Positions 16,360 through 22,132 of a stretch of 22,132 bases of DNA are shown in pieces. The position numbers were made by a program, and so were the translations under genes. Source of the stretch: Patescibacteria group bacterium (GTDB lineage Bacteria > Patescibacteriota > Gracilibacteria > UBA1369 > PNNO01); NCBI GenBank assembly GCA_024275695.1, contig JAJRYP010000031.1:1-22132 (forward strand). Direction: 5' to 3'. Position 1 is the stretch's first letter; every line of letters starts with the position of its first letter. The notes under the pieces are model-generated. The model saw only the letters and a list, made by a program, of their open reading frames with translations, was not told the DNA's origin and made no database searches.

Positions 16360-17094
16360 ATGAAAAAATACCTATTCTTATTGGCGCTGTCCGGAATACT
16401 GATAACGGGGCTAAGCGGTTGTCTTGGAGTACCTCGGGAAGAAGTTATTCAAGATGATGAAACAATTGTAACCGACAAATCTGCGGTAATGGAAGATGAG
16501 CCCGAAGCAGTGGAAAAAAAGATAACCGTGGCAGAAACGATTGAAAATTTTGATTCTTATGTAGATTCAGATGTCGATATTTTACTCACTTGTCCCGAAG
16601 AATATACGCAGGCCGCCGCTTTCGTTGAAAAAGCACATGAAAATGGCGTAAAGGAGCTTGTTTTACTTGATTCGGAAGAGTACGGCATGACGCTTTATAT
16701 AACTTCAAATCCCGATGGCGTTAATACAAAAACTTTTAAAGATACCGTTGATAAATGTATTGACGGAGCAGGAATGAAGGGTCCTTTAAAAGCTTACGAT
16801 AATTATCTTCTTTGGGGATTTCCAATGTGTTCATCCGGTGTCGCGCCAACTGAAGATCAGCCCGGATATGATGATTTCCAAAAGTGTGTGGAAATCAGTG
16901 AAGATATCCTGGAGTATTTGGAAAGCGAAGACGCGCAAGATAATGATACTTTCGATGGTGTTGCCGAATTCAAATGTCCGGAAGAAGGGACAACCGTTGA
17001 TTGCGAACCTTTAACAGGTGAAGGCGGAGAAGAAAAGGCTGCTTATTGCAAATGGGTGGAAGAAAACTGTTCGGGAATTGTGCCGGCGCTCTAA
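16360..17094 (+). CDS. Lipoprotein of unknown function
   Basis: The 244-residue protein has a type II signal peptide with lipobox LSGC (lipidated Cys21), followed by an acidic, low-complexity spacer (about 25-53) and a globular part with at least seven further cysteines (CPEEY, DKCIDG, MCSSG, KCVEIS, KCPEEGTTVDCEP, YCKWVEENC), possibly forming disulfides outside the membrane. No domain is recognised. It would be anchored to the outer face of the cytoplasmic membrane. It stands alone, followed by a clear terminator. Confidence 0.82.
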   Translation: MKKYLFLLALSGILITGLSGCLGVPREEVIQDDETIVTDKSAVMEDEPEAVEKKITVAETIENFDSYVDSDVDILLTCPEEYTQAAAFVEKAHENGVKELVLLDSEEYGMTLYITSNPDGVNTKTFKDTVDKCIDGAGMKGPLKAYDNYLLWGFPMCSSGVAPTEDQPGYDDFQKCVEISEDILEYLESEDAQDNDTFDGVAEFKCPEEGTTVDCEPLTGEGGEEKAAYCKWVEENCSGIVPAL

Positions 17095-17101
17095 AAAAAT
17101 T

Positions 17102-17136
17102 AAGCGTATGCAAAGTAAAGTATACGCTTTTTTTTA
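17102..17136. terminator. Bidirectional intrinsic terminator between lipoprotein and two-TM gene
   Basis: AAGCGTAT (17102-17109) pairs with ATACGCTT (17122-17129). A T-run at 17128-17135 serves the lipoprotein transcript, and the A-run at 17093-17099 gives a U-tract for the opposite strand. The stop codon of the minus-strand gene (17134-17136) lies inside the T-run. Confidence 0.88.
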
Positions 17137-17367
17137 TTTAATTTTCTTTAAACCGACAAGTGCGCCCATAATCGAACCGATAAGTGTCCCAAACGCCATT
17201 CCCATAAATGGCGCGGAATAATACATGTTCATTCTAAATTCCATACCGTAGAATAAAACAATTATGCCATACATGATCCATCCAAATATGAAGCCCGCCA
17301 ACAACCCTGAGAGTGCACCGAAAAGGGCTTGTACAACCATTTGGAAGAAAGGATCTTTAATTTTCAT
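17134..17367 (-). CDS. Small two-helix membrane protein, unknown function
   Basis: The 77-residue protein has two hydrophobic helices at about 10-38 and 48-72. Both are Gly-rich with small-residue spacing (GALSGLLAGFIFG; GMAFGTLIGSIMGALVG) that favours tight helix packing, joined by a short loop with Met and Tyr, and it ends in LKKIK. The family is not recognised. The ATG is followed by a short polar start and no signal cleavage site is evident. Its transcript ends in a terminator shared with the convergent lipoprotein gene. Confidence 0.7.
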   Translation of the reverse strand: MKIKDPFFQMVVQALFGALSGLLAGFIFGWIMYGIIVLFYGMEFRMNMYYSAPFMGMAFGTLIGSIMGALVGLKKIK

Positions 17368-17418
17368 GTTTGGATGGTTAGAAGTTTTTAAAGTGATTTT
17401 ATTATAGTATGAGCGGCC

Positions 17419-17456
17419 TTTGCATTCAAAGAAAAAGTATTATAATGTTTGCACTA
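17419..17456 (+). promoter_or_regulatory. Putative promoter of the YgjP-type gene, leaderless geometry
   Basis: TTTGCA at 17419-17424, a 16-base spacer, and a perfect TATAAT at 17441-17446 precede the ATG at 17456 by nine bases. The sequence from the -10 box to the start reads TATAATGTTTGCACTATG, matching the murA promoter in layout and in the CACTATG end. This supports the ATG at 17456 over a start further upstream, which would place the promoter inside the gene. Confidence 0.6.
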
Positions 17457-18010
17457 TGTATTATTGCAAACTTATAAGATCGAACAGAAGAACACTCTCC
17501 CTTACCATAGAGCAAGACGGGACCGTTATGATTCGCGCACCAAAAGGTCTTGGCAAGCGTCATATCGACAATTTTATTAAAGAAAAAAAGAAGTGGATTA
17601 TTAAGCATGTTGAAAAGACTAAAAAGCGTCAAAAGCAAAGCTGCGATTTTGCTCAAAAAATCGACCTGCAAAAAATTCCTCAATATAAAAAGCGTATCAG
17701 ACAAATTTTAAGTGAACGTGTCGATTATTTTTCGGAAAAATACAACCTTCCATATAAAGGTATTCGACTTTCAAGTGCGAAAACAAGATGGGGATCGTGC
17801 GGTCCTACAAACAATCTTAACTTCAATTGGATAATTATGTTTGCCCCTCCGGATGTTATTGATTATTTGGTAGTTCACGAACTTGCTCATACCAGGCACA
17901 GACATCATCAAAAGTCATTTTGGAAACTTGTTGAAGAAATGCATCCCGAATACAAAAAAAACAGAAAGTGGCTGCGCGATAATGCGTACTTGCTTTCTAC
18001 TTCTTTTTAA
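17456..18010 (+). CDS. YgjP-type (DUF45/M48-related) zinc metalloprotein
   Basis: From the ATG at 17456 the protein has 184 residues. The domain matches the YgjP-like family: an N-terminal region (KLIRSNRRTLSLTIEQDGTVMIRAPKG in two stretches), a helical middle, the family motif LSSAKTRWGSC, and the zinc motif HELAH at 141-145 with a third histidine H151 before the SFW of HHQKSFW. Members are related to SprT/WSS1-type metallopeptidases, and the E. coli protein has been reported to act on UTP; the true activity here is open. The frame extends 12 codons upstream to 17420, but the -10 box lies inside that stretch. Its end overlaps the exosortase gene tail to tail by 14 bases. Confidence 0.88.
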   Translation: MYYCKLIRSNRRTLSLTIEQDGTVMIRAPKGLGKRHIDNFIKEKKKWIIKHVEKTKKRQKQSCDFAQKIDLQKIPQYKKRIRQILSERVDYFSEKYNLPYKGIRLSSAKTRWGSCGPTNNLNFNWIIMFAPPDVIDYLVVHELAHTRHRHHQKSFWKLVEEMHPEYKKNRKWLRDNAYLLSTSF

Positions 18011-18926
18011 CAATTAAAGGAAAGATAAAATAAAGGTACAAAATAAATAATCCGAGAAGAAAGATCGCGCTTAAATATTCGTGAAAGAGATTTATTGCAA
18101 GTTCCGCAGAGTAAAAGGCTCCAACGGAAATGATAATCGCGATTCTTATTATGTTTAAAATAAATACCAAAACAAGGCCCGCAATCAGAGCAACTGCGGC
18201 TCTGATTATATAAATTTTCATCTTTTGTTTCAGGAATAAAATTGAAGCAATGAAGAGGAACAAAAATGTTGTAAGCGAATAAATACCCGAACAAGGTGCC
18301 CCGACATTAACGCTAAAATTCTCCATTTTAACCAATAATTCAGCCGGAACAATTGAAACGGATTTGGATATCAAAGGAAGGATAAGTCCGAGCGCATATA
18401 AGATTACCTTGGAAAAATACATCCAATAAGTTTCAATTAGCACCTGACTTACCAGATAAAGCGCAAAAAGATAAACAATTAGAAATAATTCGGATGAAAA
18501 CTTTTTAACAAAATTAAATCCGAAAATAGCAATAAACAAAAAGCTATATCCGATCATCAAAGGGAAATAATAGATAAATTGATGAGGAAAATCGGGGAAT
18601 GTTAAAAAAAGGTCTTTTAAAGGCAATAAAAATGTTAATACAGCCAGTGTTAAAAATAAAATCGATTGAAAAAAATCATTTCCATAATAAGGTATCGCTT
18701 TAATTTTTTTCCATCTCAAAATGACGAAAAGTATAACGATCGGATACATCAAATAAAAAAAATACGGCTGATAATTGTCCACTCTGTATCCGTAAAGACT
18801 TTTGGTAACGTCCGGAAGTTTTGTGAAAATAATCATGAAAAGTACAAAAAATAGCAATAGGCGCAGCCAAAACATCAGTAGCCCTTTGTCTTGCAAGTCG
18901 AATTTAAGCTTCTTTATTATTTTCAT
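17997..18926 (-). CDS. Exosortase/archaeosortase family protein
   Basis: From the ATG at 18926 the protein has 309 residues (a GTG at 18962 would add 12). It is a polytopic membrane protein with about eight helices. The three catalytic residues of the exosortase/archaeosortase family appear in the right order: Cys202 in VGAPCSGIYSL, Arg251 in ILNIIRIAIIISVGAF and His272 in LFHEYLSAIFLLG. Known members are transpeptidases that cut C-terminal sorting signals made of a short motif, a hydrophobic helix and basic residues. The gene is divergent from a secreted protein that ends in just such a tail (19558-21522), about 630 bases away. The exact subfamily is not clear. Base composition is very AT-rich (13 G or C in 60 bases at 18481-18540). 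It overlaps the YgjP-type gene by 14 bases. Confidence 0.85.
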   Translation of the reverse strand: MKIIKKLKFDLQDKGLLMFWLRLLLFFVLFMIIFTKLPDVTKSLYGYRVDNYQPYFFYLMYPIVILFVILRWKKIKAIPYYGNDFFQSILFLTLAVLTFLLPLKDLFLTFPDFPHQFIYYFPLMIGYSFLFIAIFGFNFVKKFSSELFLIVYLFALYLVSQVLIETYWMYFSKVILYALGLILPLISKSVSIVPAELLVKMENFSVNVGAPCSGIYSLTTFLFLFIASILFLKQKMKIYIIRAAVALIAGLVLVFILNIIRIAIIISVGAFYSAELAINLFHEYLSAIFLLGLFILYLYFIFPLIVKKK

Positions 18927-19065
18927 ATTGGAATTGGAGTGATTTCCAAAAAATTCTAACACTTTGAAATATTTGGAGCAATTTTTGTTTTTGAGTACAC
19001 TAGTGTCCGGTAAAGATTTTTGAAAATAGCGGGAGCTAGTTTCATATGGATGTACATTAATTAAA

Positions 19066-19397
19066 CTAAAAAGACCCCGGTTTTAGGGAAGGTTTTTTGA
19101 GGAATGGTACTGAAACAGGTCAAAAGGGAAGTTAAGTTTTTGACGAAGACGAAAAATTGATACCGTTTGTTTTGTATTTAAGCGCCATTGACACATTCAA
19201 AAAATCAAAAGGTTTAAATGTGAATTTTCGGCTTAAATTAAAGAGATTTTTTTTATGTTCGCCACCCCGGGGCGAAAGCGTTTTAGCCAAAGTTCGTCTA
19301 TAACACGTCTAGCGTGTGAAAAAACATAAAAACTTCCCTCTAAAACGATTTTCATCGTTTTCCCGTAAAAATTCCGGGAAAATCGGGGTCTTTTTAG
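19066..19397. mobile_element. MITE-like element with terminal inverted repeats and 7-bp target duplication
   Basis: The left end CTAAAAAGACCCCG (19066-19079) is repeated in perfect inverted form at the right end (19384-19397). Allowing one mismatch, the repeat extends to 19 bases. AATTAAA flanks both sides (19059-19065 and 19398-19404), as expected of a target-site duplication. The element is 332 bp and has no transposase. A 37-codon open stretch on the minus strand (start at 19196, stop at 19083-19085) runs to just inside the left repeat and could be the relic of a transposase C-terminus, but is not recognised. A hairpin TTTTCCCG/CGGGAAAA lies just inside the right end. The IS family of origin cannot be named. 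Confidence 0.8.
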
Positions 19398-19543
19398 AAT
19401 TAAAAGATTGTTATTGACAAAATCCTTGTTTTTATGGCAAATTCATATCCTGGATGAACAAAATTCGGATCTTCTTTTAATAATAATATTATTTTTATTG
19501 ATGTTAAAAGAAGGTCAGGATAATCGAGGGCTCATTGAAAGAA

Positions 19544-19549
19544 AAGGAG
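19544..19549 (+). promoter_or_regulatory. Strong Shine-Dalgarno sequence that fixes the start at 19558
   Basis: AAGGAG lies eight bases before the ATG at 19558, the ideal distance. It is the only convincing ribosome-binding site at a gene start in the window, and it decides between this ATG and an open extension back to 19408. A TTGACA at 19414-19419, just outside the MITE, could be part of the promoter, but no good -10 box follows it. Confidence 0.75.
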
Positions 19550-19557
19550 TGAAGAAC

Positions 19558-21522
19558 ATGTACGCGACGCGCATTTTTGTGATGGTAATGTTGTTTTCAC
19601 TTACCCTTTATCATGGGGAGGCGAAAGCGGCGATTACCGACTGCCAGCCCGGGTGCTTCATCGCGCTCACCGACACGGACGGAGTCCTGTTTGTTGATGA
19701 AGGAGGCTCGATACTCCACACCCTTACGGGGGTTGGAGCCGGATCCGGGAACGTATTCGGGTCTTCCGCTTATGCCGTTATCGTGCGGCAATCAACCCGG
19801 GAGGTCTGGGTTTACGATCTCAGAAAGGGGTCTTTGACCTGTTATCTCCCGAACCTCGGCTGGGAGTCGAACAAGGCCGTTGTTTTGGACGGAAACGCCT
19901 GGATAACTCACGAGCAGGCGAACATTGCGTCCAAGGTGGAACTTTCCACCTGCGACGTAACAGACGTGCCGCTTGACAGGAGTGGCTACGTCGGCATCGA
20001 AAAAACGGCCAACGCGATCTGGCTGCTCAATTCCTCGGATGGGAATATTCTCCGGATCGATCCGCTCACCAATGGCTATACTTCTTACGTGAGCGGTTTG
20101 TCATCCTCCAACGCCCCGTTGTTTACTATCAAATACAACGGGACAGGTTTTTTTATTGCCGGAAGAATAGGAGTTCTTAACGGGGCTGTTTTCGAGACAC
20201 TTGTCCCCCCCAACAGCTATACTTTGTGGCAACAGGTGCCGTATTACTTGTCTGATATGGAGCTTGACGGCAACTATGTTGTTAGTGAAGCATATCAGGA
20301 AAATCACTTTTACATAATGCCGCGAAGTAACCCCGCGACGTACCAGACACGGATTCTCATGGATATTCGTTCGGTCGCGATAAGGGGAGGAGTTATACTG
20401 GCGGCGGGCGGTGCCGCTCCGGACATCGGACTGTGGAGGTATAATGAGATTAACGGGTTTGCGAGGGACGCAACGCCTGTTGCCATCTCTGATACATGGA
20501 GCGTTACCTCAAGCGGGTACATTCCCGTTTGCGGCGACGGCCTGACTGAAGAAGCCGAAACGTGCGACAGCAGTGACGTCGGTGCTGAGACTTGCCAATC
20601 ACAGGGTTTCGACGGTGGCGTGCTCGGTTGTGATACGACGTGTGACGAGTACGACACGTCCTGGTGCTACTCGTGTGGCGATGGCAACATTGAGGCCGGG
20701 GAGCAGTGCGACGGGACCAACCTCGGCGGCGAAACTTGCGAAAGCCGGGGCTTCGACGGAGGCATGCTGGTCTGCAACTTAAGCTGCGACGGCTTCGACA
20801 CTTCGGGCTGTTATTCCTGCGGCGACGGGATTGTTGCAGCCGATGAGCAGTGTGACGGGGTGGATCTTGGCGGCGAGACTTGCCAATCACAAGGTTTCGA
20901 CGACGGCGAGCTTGTCTGTAACTTAAGCTGCGACGGATTCGACACTTCGGGCTGTTATTCGTGCGGCGACGGAATTGTCGCCGCCGGTGAGCAGTGTGAC
21001 GGGGCGGATCTTGGCGGCGAGACTTGCGAAAGCAGTGGTTTCGACGGCGGCGAGCTCGCCTGCGACAGTTCATGTCGATTCGATTTTGACCAATGTTGGC
21101 GTTTTTGCGGTAACGGTCAAGTCGATCCGGGCGAAGAGTGCGACGGCGATGACGTCGACGGCCAGACATGTGAAAACCTTGGCTATATTGGCGGAATACT
21201 TTCGTGCCAGCCGAACTGTACGTTTGGTACTTACGAGTGCGAAGAGCCGCCGCTTTGCGGTAACGGCCGAATCGACCCGGGAGAAAAGTGCGACGGCGAT
21301 GACGTCGCGGGAAAGGTTTGTTCCGGTTGGGGGTATAACGCCGGAGGAGTTGTTCGCTGCAGTACCGACTGCAGCGAGTATGATCTCAGCCGGTGCGTTT
21401 ATATTCCGCCGGAAGATGCGAGTGGATGCGGGTGTAACTCCGGGAGGATGCCCGACGGGGCAATTTGGCTCCCGATCTTCATTCTGTTAGCTGTTTTATT
21501 GCGCCGGAAACGGCTGCAATAG
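19558..21522 (+). CDS. Secreted protein with six Cys-rich repeats and MYXO-CTERM-like sorting tail
   Basis: The protein is 654 residues from the ATG at 19558. A signal peptide (FVMVMLFSLTLYHGEAKA) is followed by about 300 residues of beta-rich sequence with short repeating WVYDL/WLLN/LWRY-type strands, possibly a beta-propeller. Residues about 325-613 hold six repeats of the myxococcal disulfide/DUF4215 type (CGDGxxxxxEQCDGxxLGGETC ... C...C). The C-terminus is DASGCGCNSGRMPDG, a hydrophobic helix, and RRKRLQ, which resembles MYXO-CTERM sorting signals known from Myxococcota. Base composition is strikingly GC-rich (40 of 60 bases at 20701-20760) beside AT-rich neighbours, suggesting transfer or unusual selection. 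It is divergent from the exosortase-like gene and is followed by a terminator. It is probably exposed at the cell surface after tail processing; its ligand is unknown. Confidence 0.87.
   Translation: MYATRIFVMVMLFSLTLYHGEAKAAITDCQPGCFIALTDTDGVLFVDEGGSILHTLTGVGAGSGNVFGSSAYAVIVRQSTREVWVYDLRKGSLTCYLPNLGWESNKAVVLDGNAWITHEQANIASKVELSTCDVTDVPLDRSGYVGIEKTANAIWLLNSSDGNILRIDPLTNGYTSYVSGLSSSNAPLFTIKYNGTGFFIAGRIGVLNGAVFETLVPPNSYTLWQQVPYYLSDMELDGNYVVSEAYQENHFYIMPRSNPATYQTRILMDIRSVAIRGGVILAAGGAAPDIGLWRYNEINGFARDATPVAISDTWSVTSSGYIPVCGDGLTEEAETCDSSDVGAETCQSQGFDGGVLGCDTTCDEYDTSWCYSCGDGNIEAGEQCDGTNLGGETCESRGFDGGMLVCNLSCDGFDTSGCYSCGDGIVAADEQCDGVDLGGETCQSQGFDDGELVCNLSCDGFDTSGCYSCGDGIVAAGEQCDGADLGGETCESSGFDGGELACDSSCRFDFDQCWRFCGNGQVDPGEECDGDDVDGQTCENLGYIGGILSCQPNCTFGTYECEEPPLCGNGRIDPGEKCDGDDVAGKVCSGWGYNAGGVVRCSTDCSEYDLSRCVYIPPEDASGCGCNSGRMPDGAIWLPIFILLAVLLRRKRLQ
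20530..21396 (+). repeat. Six tandem Cys-rich (myxo-disulfide/DUF4215-like) repeat units
   Basis: Units begin at the CGDG or CGNG motifs near 20530, 20674, 20818, 20962, 21106 and 21256, spaced about 144-150 bases apart. The middle units are nearly identical in DNA over long stretches (for example CTTAAGCTGCGACGG at two sites), showing recent tandem duplication or gene conversion, while the first and last two are more diverged. Each unit has about six cysteines. Confidence 0.85.
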
Positions 21523-21551
21523 AACGCTTCTTATTTTTATCCACACCTATG

Positions 21552-21582
21552 CCCGATCTTTAATTTAAGGTCGGGTTTTTTT
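21552..21582 (+). terminator. Intrinsic terminator of the Cys-rich protein gene
   Basis: CCCGATCTT (21552-21560) pairs with AAGGTCGGG (21567-21575) with one G-U pair across a six-base loop, followed by seven T. It begins about 30 bases after the stop codon. Confidence 0.88.
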
Positions 21583-21656
21583 AAATTTTGACTATGTTTG
21601 ACTATATTACAAATTATTACTAATATTCAAAGGAGTTATATCAGTAATTTTTAATT

Positions 21657-22132
21657 ATGAAAAAATTGAAAATGTTTGTATCGGTTCTATTGGTGCTGGT
21701 TTTGGCGGCTTTATATGGACCGATCTCTGTTTTTGCCACCTGGACGGAGCAGGTGAATTTGACAAACCCGGGCAGTGCAAACAATGGATACGCTCTGGGT
21801 GTTGAACTTAAAGGAAATTACGCCATGGTATCGGCAACAGATCAGGATAGCTAAGGTGCCGTATTTGCCTATAAAAGGAACGGTACGGCATGGGATCAAC
21901 AGAGCGGTAACGCGAATTGTACGGGTGCGAACGATTGTTTAAAAAGTACAGATATCGCTACCGGAGATCGATTTGGGCGATCAATTTCGATTTCTGGCGA
22001 TTCCGTAATAATTGGCGCGGATCAGAATGATGACAGTTTCAGTAATTCGGGTTCCGCGTATGTTTTTACAACCGCGGACAGCGGAGCTACGTGGTCGCAA
22101 CAGGCAAAACTTGTTGCTTCGGATCCGGCTCA
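21657..22132 (+). pseudogene. FG-GAP (beta-propeller) repeat protein gene with in-frame TAA, cut by window end
   Basis: The ATG at 21657 begins a signal peptide (KKLKMFVSVLLVLVLAALYGPISVFA) followed by NNGYALGVELKGNYAMVSATDQDS, half of an FG-GAP-type blade. A TAA at 21852-21854 stops the frame, yet the same frame goes on at once with GAVFAYKRNGTAWDQ and then a complete blade, GDRFGRSISISGDSVIIGADQ ... GSAYVFTTADSG, to the window end with no further stop. The stop thus replaces one residue in the loop before GAVFAY. A single-base change (for example TCA, CAA, AAA or GAA to TAA), a sequencing error or programmed readthrough would explain it. If intact, the protein would be secreted and carry a propeller like integrin alpha-type proteins. 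An AAGGAG at 21630-21635 is too far upstream to act as a ribosome site. Confidence 0.75.

Noticed and set aside
19408..19557. Upstream extension of the Cys-rich protein from a TTG
   Set aside because: The signal peptide begins at 19558 with a good Shine-Dalgarno; the extension is AT-rich and contains a promoter-like TTGACA.
20504..21169. Long Arg-rich minus-strand frame
   Set aside because: It is the GC-rich antisense of the Cys-rich repeats and has low-complexity composition.
20530..21396. CRISPR-like periodic repeat
   Set aside because: The roughly 144-base periodicity is in frame with a protein gene and the intervals are themselves repeated, unlike spacers.
1..22132. Alternative genetic code with UGA as glycine
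   Set aside because: TGA ends the first gene (316-318) and the CNNM/CBS gene (9656-9658), and the identified proteins need no UGA codons.

Overview
The window looks like chromosome from a small-genome, AT-rich, monoderm-like bacterium, most plausibly a member of the Patescibacteria/CPR, perhaps Peregrinibacteria-like. This placement is inference. It rests on the mix of envelope proteins (MurA, MurJ, an LPXTG surface protein, an exosortase-like protein), many short membrane-anchored proteins of unknown family, AT-rich genes that mostly lack Shine-Dalgarno sequences, and an unusual arginyl-tRNA synthetase. TGA is used as an ordinary stop (gene ends at 318 and 9656), so this is not the UGA=Gly code of Absconditabacteria/Gracilibacteria.

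Layout. 1-318: tail of an unknown gene. 391-1890: ComM/YifB AAA+ protein. 1887-5044 (minus): murJ, then a membrane-anchored C39-like cysteine peptidase, then an unknown membrane-anchored protein, which together form an envelope cluster. 5284-6537: murA, divergent from murJ. 6538-6870: gene-free stretch with several short hairpins. 6871-7695 (minus): membrane-anchored ComEC-type metallo-beta-lactamase-fold hydrolase. 7992-9542 (minus): secreted FN3/Ig-like protein ending in LPKTG. 9656-10894 (minus): CNNM/CBS/CorC membrane protein. 10977-13640: arginyl-tRNA synthetase with an extra N-terminal B3/4-like domain. 13772-13861: tRNA-Ser(UGA). 14247-14717 (minus): RRM protein with acidic tandem repeats. 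14944-15666: AlkD-like DNA glycosylase. 15670-16155 (minus): ferritin-like diiron protein. 16360-17094: lipoprotein. 17134-17367 (minus): two-TM protein. 17456-18010: YgjP-type metalloprotease. 17997-18926 (minus): exosortase/archaeosortase-family protein. 19066-19397: MITE-like element with terminal inverted repeats and a 7-bp target duplication. 19558-21522: GC-rich secreted protein with six cysteine-rich repeats and a MYXO-CTERM-like tail. 21657 to the end: FG-GAP-type gene with an in-frame TAA.

Most notable points. (1) An exosortase-like protein is divergent from a protein whose C-terminus looks like a sorting signal, so they may be an enzyme-substrate pair. (2) The putative substrate gene differs sharply from its neighbours in base composition and has the window's only good Shine-Dalgarno, which suggests transfer. 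(3) A MITE with intact ends sits between the two. (4) A 115-bp structured repeat occurs twice, each time just past a terminator. (5) A B3/4-like domain is fused to ArgRS, and the ArgRS HIGH motif is altered. (6) -10 boxes lie 6-9 bases before several start codons, which implies leaderless mRNAs. All calls come from reading the sequence by eye; no searches or folding programs were run.
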